A DNA stretch of 18,683 bases from Planctomycetales bacterium (GTDB taxonomy: Bacteria > Planctomycetota > Phycisphaerae > SM23-33): positions 1 to 18,683 of the forward strand of contig DAOWOP010000038.1 of NCBI GenBank assembly GCA_030642005.1. Direction: 5' to 3'. The position numbers were made by a program, and so were the translations under genes. The notes beneath the pieces were generated by a model. That model saw only the letters and a program-made list of their open reading frames with translations. It ran no database searches and had not been told where the DNA came from. Within the stretch, counting starts at the first letter, position 1; each line of letters opens with the position of its first letter. Below are positions 7,325 through 14,424 of this stretch, one piece after another.

Positions 7325-7390
7325 AATTGCGGATTGCGGACTTGTCCCGGCGTAGCCTTGGCGAAGCCGGATTGTGGATTGCGGATTGAA
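7325..7390. repeat. GATTGCG heptamer array interrupted by a 31-nt insert, aroF-comEC gap
   Basis: AATTGCG and GATTGCG (7325-7338) are followed by about 31 nt of different, partly palindromic GC-rich sequence. The heptamer then resumes as GATTGTG, GATTGCG and GATTGAA (7370-7390). The array fills nearly the whole 74-nt gap and ends just before the comEC start. The same unit appears four times in the pgsA gene at 17756-17783, more than 10 kb away. The first half runs to within a few nt of the aroF stop. Confidence 0.85.
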
Positions 7391-7397
7391 GACCGAT

Positions 7398-9893
7398 ATG
7401 CAAAGTGAAAAGCCGGCACTTGAACAAAGTGAAAGTGCCGGAAATGTCAATCATACGCCGCTCGTCCCGGCAGCGATTGTAATGACAGCGGGAATCGTCC
7501 TGGGACGGTATGCGCCTTTGCCAATCGGTATCTGGACGGCGGGGGGAATCGCGGCATTCCTGACGGCCTTCATTACGCTCCGCCGCGAACACCTCCGGCC
7601 ATTCACCACCGCCGCAATCGCAGCGGCTATCCTGCTGGCCTCGGCTGCGTGGGCAGCGATGGCTTACTATCGCATCGGCGACAATCATATCGTTACATTC
7701 TCTCACCAGGGTTCGGTCCTGGCGACCATTCGCGGACGGGTCGTCTCAACGCGGCGCCTGCAAAAATCTCAAACGCCTTACTGGCGACCGCCGAAGACGT
7801 CCTTCCTGCTCGACGCCGACGCCATAGGCAGCGCCGACGGCCGGTGGCTGCCGACGACCGGAACGGTCCGCGTAACCGTCGGCGAACCGGTTTATGACTT
7901 ATCGAGCGGACAACAGGTCGAACTTGTCGGCTCGCTGCGAAGGCCTCGCCCGCCGAGCAACCCCGGACAGCACGACTGGCGGACAGCCGACAGGTATAAA
8001 GGTATCCTCGTGAAGTTCCTTGTACCCGGCGCAGACGGCGTCAGCACGCTCAAAGAGGCTGGGAAAAATCCGCTTTCGCGCCTCTGGCGGCGGGCGCGAC
8101 TGAAGGCCCGGCAACACATCAACGCCTGCGGCGCTGAAGACGACACCGTCCTGCTGGAGGCATTGGTTCTCGGCGAACGCTCACCCGCCCTGCGAAAACT
8201 GAATCAAATAATGGTCGAAGCCGGCACCGCACATTTTCTGAGCATTTCCGGGTTGCATCTGGGAATCTTCCTCGGCTTCATCTACTGGCTTTGCCGCCTG
8301 CTGACGTTTTCACCCCGCCGCAGCGCGTGGGTCGTGCTGATGATACTGGCGGGGTACGTCCTGCTGGCTGAACCGCGAGCGCCGCTGCTGCGGTCGGCGA
8401 TTATGGCGTCGGCCATCTGCGTGGCGGTTATCTCAGGCCGGAGCGTCTCGACCCGCAACGCACTGGCCGCCGCGGCAATCATCCTGCTGATCATCGACCC
8501 GCTGCAAATCTTCCGCGCAGGCTTCCAACTGAGTTTCGGAATCGTTACCGGCATCCTCGTCCTGCACGGGCCGATAAGGCAGTTGCTCTTCGGTAAGTGG
8601 CTGCAAACGCGAGAACTGATGGTCTTCCGCGACGAGCAGCGTATTGGCCGATGGCTGCACTATAGCGGAGCGGACTGGTTCATCGTTCTGGTGTGCATGT
8701 CGCTGGCGGCGTACATATCGGCTGCTCCGCTGGTGGCGTATCATTTCGGGCGGTTCTGCCCATACGCGCCGATCCTGTCGATTCTCCTGCTGCCGATGCT
8801 CGTGGCGGTGCTGATACCGGCGTATGTCTCAATGACGCTGGCGTTTCTGACACCGAACCTCGCCGCCGCCGTCGGTTCGTTCGCCGCCGGAGCCGCCGGG
8901 ATTATGAGACACCTCGTCATGCTGACCAAACACCTGCCGGGGCTGAGCATCGACCTGTTCACCATACCGGCGTGGTGCGTAGCGATGTTTTACCTGGCGG
9001 CGGGGCTGTGGATTGTAGCCAGGAAATCCCGGCTTATCCTTTCATCCGCGGTCGTTGCGACGTTGGGACTGGCGGCGAGTATCGTCGTTACCCAGTGGCC
9101 CGCCCAGCCGCCGGTGAACGGGCGACTGCACATCCTCGACGTCGCACACGGCGCGATGACGCTGCTGCACGCGCCCGATGGGAAGACGTACCTCTTCGAC
9201 GCCGGCACGCTTGCCCCGATAGACACCTATAATCAGATACTGCGTCCCTTCCTCCGCGCCAAGCGCCTGGGCAGCCCGGAAGCCGTGTTCATCTCGCATG
9301 CCAACATCGACCACTACAACGCCCTGCCGGCCCTTCTGTCCCGCAGACCGCCCCGGCGGGTGTTCCTCAACGAATACTTCGGGCGGCGCGAAAAAGTTGC
9401 GCCCGCCGTCCGCGAACTGCTGGCAGGGTTCAAAAAACATAACGTGCAGATTGTCCGCCTGCGGGCCGGGCAGGCAGTCGCGCTTGGAGGCGGGATAAGC
9501 GTCGAAGTCCTCTGGCCACCCGATGAGGCAATGAAATTGGACGTAAATAACTGCTCGCTTGTGTTGCGGATCGTTTGTGACGGGAAAAGCGCCATCATCC
9601 CCGGCGACATCGGCGAACCGGCAGAGACTTATCTGGCGAAACTCCCTGCCGAGAGTATCCACAGCGACGCGATCATCCTGCCCCACCACGGCAGCGGTAC
9701 ACCGACGCTCAAGGCGTTCATCGAGGCGGTCAATCCGGATGTGCTGATCCAGTCCAGTTCGTTCCGACCCGCCCCGCCGGAACTGCTCAAAGCCATCGGA
9801 GAACGCCGGCGATACGCCACCTTCCGCAACGGTTGGATAGGACTGACGCTGGACAAAGCCGAACTGAGCATCGAGACGATGCACAGCAAGTAG
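7398..9893 (+). CDS. comEC: ComEC/Rec2-family DNA-uptake channel protein
   Basis: ComEC forms the inner-membrane channel through which single-stranded DNA enters during natural transformation. The 831-residue protein has an N-terminal membrane segment with a DUF4131-like OB-type domain. The Competence domain follows, carrying the hallmark SISGLHLGIF (from 282), and many hydrophobic helices run to about residue 565. A C-terminal metallo-beta-lactamase-like domain begins near LHILDVAHGAMTLL, contains SHANIDHYNAL (His634-Asn636-Asp638-His639) and ends with LPHHGSGTPT (His763, His764). The usual HxHxDH is HxNxDH here. I chose the ATG at 7398; a GTG at 7374 lies inside the heptamer repeat and is unlikely. 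No good ribosome binding site precedes 7398, so translation may be weak. No other competence gene is nearby. The gene symbol is by family. Confidence 0.9.
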   Translation: MQSEKPALEQSESAGNVNHTPLVPAAIVMTAGIVLGRYAPLPIGIWTAGGIAAFLTAFITLRREHLRPFTTAAIAAAILLASAAWAAMAYYRIGDNHIVTFSHQGSVLATIRGRVVSTRRLQKSQTPYWRPPKTSFLLDADAIGSADGRWLPTTGTVRVTVGEPVYDLSSGQQVELVGSLRRPRPPSNPGQHDWRTADRYKGILVKFLVPGADGVSTLKEAGKNPLSRLWRRARLKARQHINACGAEDDTVLLEALVLGERSPALRKLNQIMVEAGTAHFLSISGLHLGIFLGFIYWLCRLLTFSPRRSAWVVLMILAGYVLLAEPRAPLLRSAIMASAICVAVISGRSVSTRNALAAAAIILLIIDPLQIFRAGFQLSFGIVTGILVLHGPIRQLLFGKWLQTRELMVFRDEQRIGRWLHYSGADWFIVLVCMSLAAYISAAPLVAYHFGRFCPYAPILSILLLPMLVAVLIPAYVSMTLAFLTPNLAAAVGSFAAGAAGIMRHLVMLTKHLPGLSIDLFTIPAWCVAMFYLAAGLWIVARKSRLILSSAVVATLGLAASIVVTQWPAQPPVNGRLHILDVAHGAMTLLHAPDGKTYLFDAGTLAPIDTYNQILRPFLRAKRLGSPEAVFISHANIDHYNALPALLSRRPPRRVFLNEYFGRREKVAPAVRELLAGFKKHNVQIVRLRAGQAVALGGGISVEVLWPPDEAMKLDVNNCSLVLRIVCDGKSAIIPGDIGEPAETYLAKLPAESIHSDAIILPHHGSGTPTLKAFIEAVNPDVLIQSSSFRPAPPELLKAIGERRRYATFRNGWIGLTLDKAELSIETMHSK

Positions 9894-9960
9894 CGATTTC
9901 CCAGACAAATTAAAGATACGGAACCAATGGGAAAGAATGGGAACCCAAAGGGATTTTGGC

Positions 9961-10095
9961 CGGAAGACAGGGACTAGGAACTCTCTGCTATGCGTAGCGC
10001 TTCGCAGAGCAAAGTGGGACTTGGGACTAGAAAAACAGAAATCAGAACTCGGAACTCGGAACTGATTCACCAATCAACCGATTCACTGATCAACC
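9961..10095. repeat. Repeat-filled gap between comEC and the convergent lipoprotein gene
   Basis: This convergent gap holds several elements. A hairpin pairs CTCTGC (9983-9988) with GCAGAG (10004-10009). GGGACTT and GGGACTA form a heptamer pair (10016-10029). GAACTCG, GAACTCG and GAACTGA form a 7-nt-phased trio (10045-10065). A 16-nt direct repeat starting GATTCAC and ending TCAACC occurs twice back to back (10064-10079 and 10080-10095, 14 of 16 identical). I see no gene or obvious terminator in 9894-10115. Confidence 0.75.
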
Positions 10096-10115
10096 ATCCA
10101 ACCCGCGTTGTCGTG

Positions 10116-10538
10116 TTAGTGCTTGTCTCCGCCTGCGGGTCTTCGCCCCCCGCCGGATAAGCGTGATAGTCTCTGGTCGGCCTGATGTGCCGCACGGGTT
10201 CCGGCATATTCATCAGCAAGGCGCAGGTAGATCGCCCTTGCCTCGACGGAGCGATGCTGTTTTTCCCGGCAGAAGCCAAGCCAGAACATCGCTTCAGCCG
10301 CTCGTTTCCGGTCGCCGGCGATTGTAAAACTGTCGAACACCTGCTGGAACTTGCCCGCCGCGGCCTCGTAATGCAGGGATTCGGTCAGCGAAATCGCATC
10401 ATTAAATGTCGCCAGGTCCGCCTGGCTTACAACGACAGGCCTGGGCCTGGCATTCGACCAGGGAGAGTACTGGGCACAACCGGCCAGTGCCGACGCGGCA
10501 ACCAGGACCACCGGCAGACATATTTTCCTATGCCACAT
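10116..10538 (-). CDS. Small TPR-like lipoprotein
   Basis: The 140-residue protein starts with a lipoprotein signal, MWHRKICLPVVLVAASALAGC, with lipobox L-A-G-C and lipidation at Cys21. The mature part is mostly helical and resembles tetratricopeptide pairs: YEAAAGKFQQVFDSF (one helix pair) and AAEAMFWLGFCREKQHRSVEARAIYLRLADEY (another). Such repeats bind proteins. The ATG at 10538 follows a strong GGAGGGGG and overlaps the end of the coiled-coil gene by 11 nt, which suggests translational coupling. The longer in-frame extension upstream lacks these features and was rejected. It is the last gene of the sigma-factor operon, so it may be an envelope partner of that system; this is inference. 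Confidence 0.8.
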   Translation of the reverse strand: MWHRKICLPVVLVAASALAGCAQYSPWSNARPRPVVVSQADLATFNDAISLTESLHYEAAAGKFQQVFDSFTIAGDRKRAAEAMFWLGFCREKQHRSVEARAIYLRLADEYAGTRAAHQADQRLSRLSGGGRRPAGGDKH

Positions 10539-11610
10539 TTTCCGCCCCCTCCAGAATAAGTCTGGCTTCGAGCAGCCAGGTGCGGACGTCGGCGCGTTGG
10601 CGTCCTTCAGCCAGTGCAACGTCAATTTCTTTGACGAGACCGCCGCGGCGGACCAGTGCAGCGAAGGCTTTGGCCTCGACGGGGTCGGCAGGATTCAGCA
10701 GGTTCAGCCTCGTCAGCACCACCTCGAGGCGGTCCATCAGTCGGCCTGTGGACGTCGCCTGCACGGACGGGCGAATTTCGGCGCATCGCCCCAGCAGCTG
10801 GACACCGCGGGCAGCCGACTGGCGAAGATGAAGGCTCGCCCATCGTTCCGGCTGCTCCATGCCCCCCGCCGCTGCCGCCGCTGCCAGGTACACCCGCTGA
10901 AATTCGCCCATGACGATCTGGCGCCGAACCTTCAGGACGGCAAGATCGGCCTGGGCCTTCAGGCTGTCGGCGAGGGTCCGGCGGTACATTTTACCCACCC
11001 GGTCCAGTTCCGAAACGGACGCCGCCAGTTTGATCCGCGTTACATCACGCTTGCCGACCAATTCGTCATAACGCTTCCTCGCATCCGCGAGTTCCCGCCC
11101 TGCCTTGGCCAGTTCGCCTGTAACTTTCTGCAACTCCTCCTTCTGCTCACCAATAATGCGATTTGACTCTGTGATTCGCTGGTCGGCGGCGGCAAGGGAA
11201 ATCGTCTTTTCCTTTTGAAAGTCTTTCTTCAGCGCGGCGATTTCGGCATCGAGTTGCTCAATTTCGCGGACACGTTGGCTGTCGGCTTGCGACAGTGCGT
11301 CGCGGGCTTTTTGAAGGTCGGATTGAGCATGTGCAAGTTGCGTTTTGATGGCATGGACATCTTCCTGTTCCCGTGCAACCGGAGCGGCCAGGTCGCTGGA
11401 ACGTCCGGCAACGAACAGGCCCACAGCAATCAGCAGCATCGCCGCTGCCGCCGCCGGCGGACCCCAGCGAAGCAGTATCGTCGGCCACCGCCGCAGCGGA
11501 GGCATCATCGGCATCGGCGGAACGCCCCCAGGCCGGGCAGATTCATCAACCCCCCACTGCCGCAGCATCCCTTCCAGACGATCGTCCGGTTTGTGATTTT
11601 TCTCGTTCAT
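10528..11610 (-). CDS. Single-pass coiled-coil membrane protein, candidate anti-sigma factor
   Basis: The 360-residue protein has a cytoplasm-facing N-terminus of about 46 residues (MNEKNHKPDDRLEGMLRQWGVDE, then a Pro/Met-rich stretch) and one transmembrane helix at about 47-69 (rich in Ala, Leu, Val). A long coiled coil follows at about 80-215 (heptads such as VREIEQLDAEIAALKKDFQKE), then a helical Ala/Leu-rich C-terminal domain. No zinc anti-sigma (HxxxCxxC) motif is visible. It lies 46 nt after the ECF-type sigma gene on the same strand, the usual place of a membrane anti-sigma factor. I chose the ATG at 11610 because AGGA is 10 nt upstream; the in-frame ATG at 11619 would leave only 1 nt. 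The anti-sigma role rests on position and topology alone. Confidence 0.75.
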   Translation of the reverse strand: MNEKNHKPDDRLEGMLRQWGVDESARPGGVPPMPMMPPLRRWPTILLRWGPPAAAAAMLLIAVGLFVAGRSSDLAAPVAREQEDVHAIKTQLAHAQSDLQKARDALSQADSQRVREIEQLDAEIAALKKDFQKEKTISLAAADQRITESNRIIGEQKEELQKVTGELAKAGRELADARKRYDELVGKRDVTRIKLAASVSELDRVGKMYRRTLADSLKAQADLAVLKVRRQIVMGEFQRVYLAAAAAAGGMEQPERWASLHLRQSAARGVQLLGRCAEIRPSVQATSTGRLMDRLEVVLTRLNLLNPADPVEAKAFAALVRRGGLVKEIDVALAEGRQRADVRTWLLEARLILEGAENVA

Positions 11611-11656
11611 GGTTCCCATATCCTATATCCGCATCGACCTGCCGATGCGCGACTAT

Positions 11657-12211
11657 TTATTCGAGGAATCCCTTCTCCTTCAGGCATTGCCGCAGCGCGG
11701 CGGATGCTTCTGTCAGGCGAAGGCGGACGGTTGATTCGGGCAGATTTATCTCCGCCGCGATGCCGCGTGTCGTCCGCGCATCAACATAACGCAGCCGGAC
11801 GATGCGGGCAAGTTCGCCCGGCAGGGAATCGACGCACCGCCGGACGGCGGCGACTTCCTCCCTTGCAGCCGAGTCCAGACCGGGATTGCCCGAACCTGCA
11901 AACATTTCCTCTGCCAGTTCCGGGTCGAAGTTTTCCGGGGCCTTTCGGCGGGACCAGGATTTACGGGCGACGTTTCGAGCGATCGTCGCCAGCCACGGGG
12001 CGAATCGCCCGCGGCTTGCGTCGAAGGTGTGCAGCGACCGGAACACGCGGATGAAGGTCTCCTGCGTCATATCTTCTGCACTGTGCCGGCCAAAGCCGCT
12101 TCGGGTGAAGTATGCCAGGATACGCCCGGCGTGATCGGCGTGCAGGCGCTCGAAGGCAGCGGCCTCACCCGCCAGACACCGCCGAACCAATTGCGAATCA
12201 TTGTCGTCCAT
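11657..12211 (-). CDS. RNA polymerase sigma factor, ECF-type (sigma-70 family)
   Basis: The 184-residue protein has only the sigma-2 and sigma-4 domains, as in ECF factors. Sigma-2 covers about 17-88, with the core-binding and -10 melting motif DMTQETFIRVFRSLHTFDASRGRFAPWLATIARNVARKSWSRRK. An acidic linker (NFDPELAEEMFAG) follows. Sigma-4 covers about 125-178 with LPGELARIVRLRYVDARTTRGIAAEINLPESTVRLRLTEASAALR, an HTH for the -35 element. I chose the ATG at 12211 (MDDNDSQLVRRCLAGEAAAFE), where family homology begins; the 36-residue upstream extension is Gly/Arg-rich and unlike the family. The ribosome binding site is weak. The coiled-coil and lipoprotein genes follow. The divergent lipoprotein gene at 12337 may share its control region. 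Confidence 0.92.
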   Translation of the reverse strand: MDDNDSQLVRRCLAGEAAAFERLHADHAGRILAYFTRSGFGRHSAEDMTQETFIRVFRSLHTFDASRGRFAPWLATIARNVARKSWSRRKAPENFDPELAEEMFAGSGNPGLDSAAREEVAAVRRCVDSLPGELARIVRLRYVDARTTRGIAAEINLPESTVRLRLTEASAALRQCLKEKGFLE

Positions 12212-12231
12212 AAGCGTGTTGCTCAATGTAA

Positions 12232-12261
12232 ATTGTCGCCCGGAATCACCCCGCCCGTCAA
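12232..12261 (-). promoter_or_regulatory. Candidate promoter of the sigma-factor operon
   Basis: On the minus strand, TTGACG (12261-12256) and GACAAT (12237-12232) are 18 nt apart. They match the sigma-70 consensus at 5 and 4 of 6 positions. The start site would fall near 12225, giving a leader of only about 14 nt, consistent with the absence of a clear ribosome binding site. ECF operons are often self-regulated, but I could not identify an ECF-type -35 box with confidence. Confidence 0.35.
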
Positions 12262-12263
12262 CT

Positions 12264-12279
12264 CGCAGATTTTTCTGCG
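12264..12279. promoter_or_regulatory. Small palindrome in the divergent sigma-factor/lipoprotein gap
   Basis: CGCAGA-TTTT-TCTGCG is a perfect 6-bp inverted repeat with a T4 spacer. It lies 2 nt from the candidate -35 box of the sigma-factor gene and about 57 nt before the divergent lipoprotein start. It could be an operator read by both promoters. The palindrome is seen; the role is inference. Confidence 0.4.
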
Positions 12280-12336
12280 CATGACCGCTCGGCGGGGATA
12301 TATCCGGGAAACACAACACCTTTCAGGAGAACTGCC

Positions 12337-13089
12337 GTGAAAAGAATAATTTATCTGCTTCTGATTGCAACTTCGTCGCTCGGCGGATGCGCTACCTGTT
12401 ACCAACTGGCGACCCCGGTGGCGGACATGGCCCGGTCGGGACTGATTAATGACCCAAAGCAAGTCAGCCGGCTGGAAAAGGCGATGACCGACGGCGACAT
12501 CGCCAAACTGCTGGATGTCAACGTCGCCGCCAAGTTGCCTACCGGCGTTGCCGTCGCCAAAATCAAGAGTCATTGCTCCGGGTATCAGCCTTACCTGGCG
12601 ACGATCGACGCTGATGAACTGCAGGAGTGGGAGAAGATTATCGGCAACCAGGCGCACATCAGCGGTGTTTGCCCGGTTACTTCGCTGACGATGGGCGGCC
12701 ATGGCGTTACGCTTCACACGCTTCGCACTGCCGCGGCGAGAATGAACTGCGAACTGCTGCTGGTGTACCTCCAGGCCGATTCGTCGGTGAACAACTTCAA
12801 CGACGCCGCTGTGCTGTACTGGACGGTCATCGGCTTATGGACGATCCCCGGCGACGTCATCGAGCACGAGACGGTGATGCAGGCTGTTCTTGTCGATTGC
12901 CGGACGGGTATGATCCTCGGCACCGCCACCGGCGACGCTCACCGGAAGCGTCTGTGCCCTGCCGCCTTCGTCGACATACGACAGACCGAACTTGCCGATA
13001 AGGTTCCCGCCGAAGCCCTGGCCGACTTACAAACAGGCGTCGGAAAACTGCTCAAGCGCGTCGTCGAAACCGCCGTCGCGTCTAAATAA
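12337..13089 (+). CDS. Lipoprotein of unknown function
   Basis: The 250-residue protein begins MKRIIYLLLIATSSLGGC, a lipoprotein signal with lipidation expected at Cys18 (lipobox L-G-G-C). The mature part has helical start and end segments and a central alpha/beta region: VAVAKIKSHCSGY...ITGVCPVTSLTM-type strands, then ARMNCELLLVYLQADSS, a hydrophobic stretch AAVLYWTVIGLWTIPGDV, and AVLVDCRTGMILGTATGDAH. This layout (a strand reading LLLVY, then V-L-x-D-x-R-T-G) recalls lipoproteins that report on sensing or surface systems, but I do not recognise the family firmly. The start is GTG at 12337, with AGGAGA 6 nt upstream. It is divergent from the sigma-factor operon and might be a target of that sigma factor. 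Confidence 0.8.
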   Translation: MKRIIYLLLIATSSLGGCATCYQLATPVADMARSGLINDPKQVSRLEKAMTDGDIAKLLDVNVAAKLPTGVAVAKIKSHCSGYQPYLATIDADELQEWEKIIGNQAHISGVCPVTSLTMGGHGVTLHTLRTAAARMNCELLLVYLQADSSVNNFNDAAVLYWTVIGLWTIPGDVIEHETVMQAVLVDCRTGMILGTATGDAHRKRLCPAAFVDIRQTELADKVPAEALADLQTGVGKLLKRVVETAVASK

Positions 13090-13095
13090 AAAAAT

Positions 13096-13128
13096 AAAAA
13101 AAGCCCAGCCATTCGAATGGCTGGGCTT
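13096..13128. terminator. 28-bp perfect palindrome with an A-tract, after the lipoprotein gene
   Basis: Positions 13101-13128 are a perfect 28-nt palindrome (AAGCCCAGCCATTC and its complement), so each strand folds into an 11-bp GC-rich stem with a small loop. On the plus strand it is preceded by A7 and followed only by UUC. On the minus strand the same stem is followed by U7-A-U7. It is therefore a strong terminator in the minus direction, although both flanking genes are plus-strand. It probably ends the lipoprotein transcript (stem 11 nt after the stop codon) and also blocks antisense transcription. Confidence 0.7.
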
Positions 13129-13191
13129 CAAGCTGCACCTTGTACATATTGTGTCAGCAGTTACATTTTGAATGTATAAAGGAGTATTATT

Positions 13192-14424
13192 ATGCTGCGA
13201 GTTATCTTCCTGTTTATGATCGTTGCTATAATCTCGTTCAACGATTCAGTCGCATTTGCCGACGGTTGCATGATGCCCCGCGAGGTCGGCAAATCGACGA
13301 AGATGGTCGCCTCGCCGAAGCAGGAGGCACTGCTGGCTACCGACGGGAAGACGGTGCAGGTTGTCCTGCGGACGCACTTCCGCGCCGGGCCTGAAGAACT
13401 TGCGTGGATCGTTCCGGTCCCGTCAAAACCCCTGAAGATCGAGAAATGCAGCGACGAGATATTTTCTGTGCTTGAGCAGGAAACGGCTCCGAAGTTTTAC
13501 CGGATGGCCGGCAAAAGCGGAGGCGGCTTCAGCTGCGGGTGCGCCGCGCCGGCTGTGAGAGATGTAACGGTTAGTCGCCCGGCGGTCGTCGTTGAGCAGA
13601 CCGGAACCGCCGGGATTTTCAAGTACGTCGTCCTGTCGGCCACCAAGGCTGACGAACTGACGAAATGGCTCAACGATAATAAGTATTTCGTGCCGATAGG
13701 AGCTGAACGCATCTTCGATCAGTACGTCAAAGGCGGCTGGTATTTCCTTGCGATGCGTATCCGCCCGGAGGCGTCCAATCGCCCCACGCTCGCCCCGCAC
13801 CCGATAAGTTACACCTATCGCGACGACAAACTTGTCTATCCGCTCGTTATCTCGCAACTGTCAGCCGACCTGCGCAACGAGATCGTCCTGTACGTCGTCG
13901 GCAACTGCCGATACGCATGCGCCAACTGGGCCAATGCGACCATCGACCCCGAAAAGATCGAACTCAAGCCCGGCACGCCGAGCGGGACGAATTACGATGA
14001 ACTTGTGATGACGCTTGCTGAAAAACACGATGGCAGGATGTTCGTTACTGAGTTGGCGAAAGGCTTATCGTCGCTGGATGAAAGCATTTTCAAGATAGGC
14101 GATGTGCTGGACAAGCAATCCGCCGGCTTGACGGCTTCGCGTAAGACGATCACTCGCCTGCGTGCGATAATGACGCCCAGGGCGATGGACCGCGACGTGA
14201 TGCTCATTCCGCTGGGTGGGTGGGAGAAAGTGGACAACGTTTATCATTTGACCGCAAATGATCCGCCCGACGTACCAGTCGCCGCTGCTTGCGGCCTGGT
14301 TTTCGCAGCCTTTATGGGCGTTCGACTGACGGGACGAAATTGCTATTTCCGCCGCTTGCGCAGCAGACCAAAGACGCCGCCGAACAGCAGCAACAGCGTC
14401 GCCGGTTCGGGCGCGACGTTGTAA
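13192..14424 (+). CDS. DUF2330-type exported protein with C-terminal membrane anchor
   Basis: The 410-residue protein starts with a signal peptide (MLRVIFLFMIVAIISFNDSVAFA, probable cleavage before DG). The mature start, CMMPREVGKSTKMVASPKQEALLATDGKTVQVVLRTHFRAGPEELAWIVPVPSKP, has the hallmarks of DUF2330: cysteine near the N-terminus, S-x-Q-x-A-L-L and W-I-V-P-V-P. A short Cys-rich segment (GGGFSCGCAAP) lies near residue 106. A hydrophobic segment at about 366-378 (AAACGLVFAAFMG) looks like the normal C-terminal anchor. The last 28 residues (from about 383, NCYFRRLRSR...) are Ser/Pro-rich and are encoded by the antisense of the next gene, so they are probably read-through after loss of the old stop. 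AAGGAG is 7 nt before the ATG. The function is unknown. Confidence 0.82.
   Translation: MLRVIFLFMIVAIISFNDSVAFADGCMMPREVGKSTKMVASPKQEALLATDGKTVQVVLRTHFRAGPEELAWIVPVPSKPLKIEKCSDEIFSVLEQETAPKFYRMAGKSGGGFSCGCAAPAVRDVTVSRPAVVVEQTGTAGIFKYVVLSATKADELTKWLNDNKYFVPIGAERIFDQYVKGGWYFLAMRIRPEASNRPTLAPHPISYTYRDDKLVYPLVISQLSADLRNEIVLYVVGNCRYACANWANATIDPEKIELKPGTPSGTNYDELVMTLAEKHDGRMFVTELAKGLSSLDESIFKIGDVLDKQSAGLTASRKTITRLRAIMTPRAMDRDVMLIPLGGWEKVDNVYHLTANDPPDVPVAAACGLVFAAFMGVRLTGRNCYFRRLRSRPKTPPNSSNSVAGSGATL

Noticed and set aside
7374..7397. Earlier GTG start for comEC
   Set aside because: The codon lies inside the heptamer repeat and has no ribosome binding site; the ATG at 7398 is the first start outside the repeat.
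6064..7419. 451-codon open frame on the minus strand opposite aroF
   Set aside because: It lies opposite a certain DAHP synthase gene, has no recognisable domain, and its first residues come from the GATTGCG repeat. High GC makes long antisense frames common here.
9042..10073. 343-codon open frame on the minus strand opposite the comEC 3' end
   Set aside because: Opposite the metallo-beta-lactamase-like domain of comEC, and its start lies in repeat DNA.
11215..12054. 279-codon plus-strand frame opposite the sigma factor and coiled-coil genes
   Set aside because: Arg/Pro-rich shadow of two well-supported minus-strand genes.
13139..13178. Possible promoter of the DUF2330 gene
   Set aside because: TTGTAC with TACATT at 16 nt matches the consensus at only about 3 and 4 positions; too weak to call.
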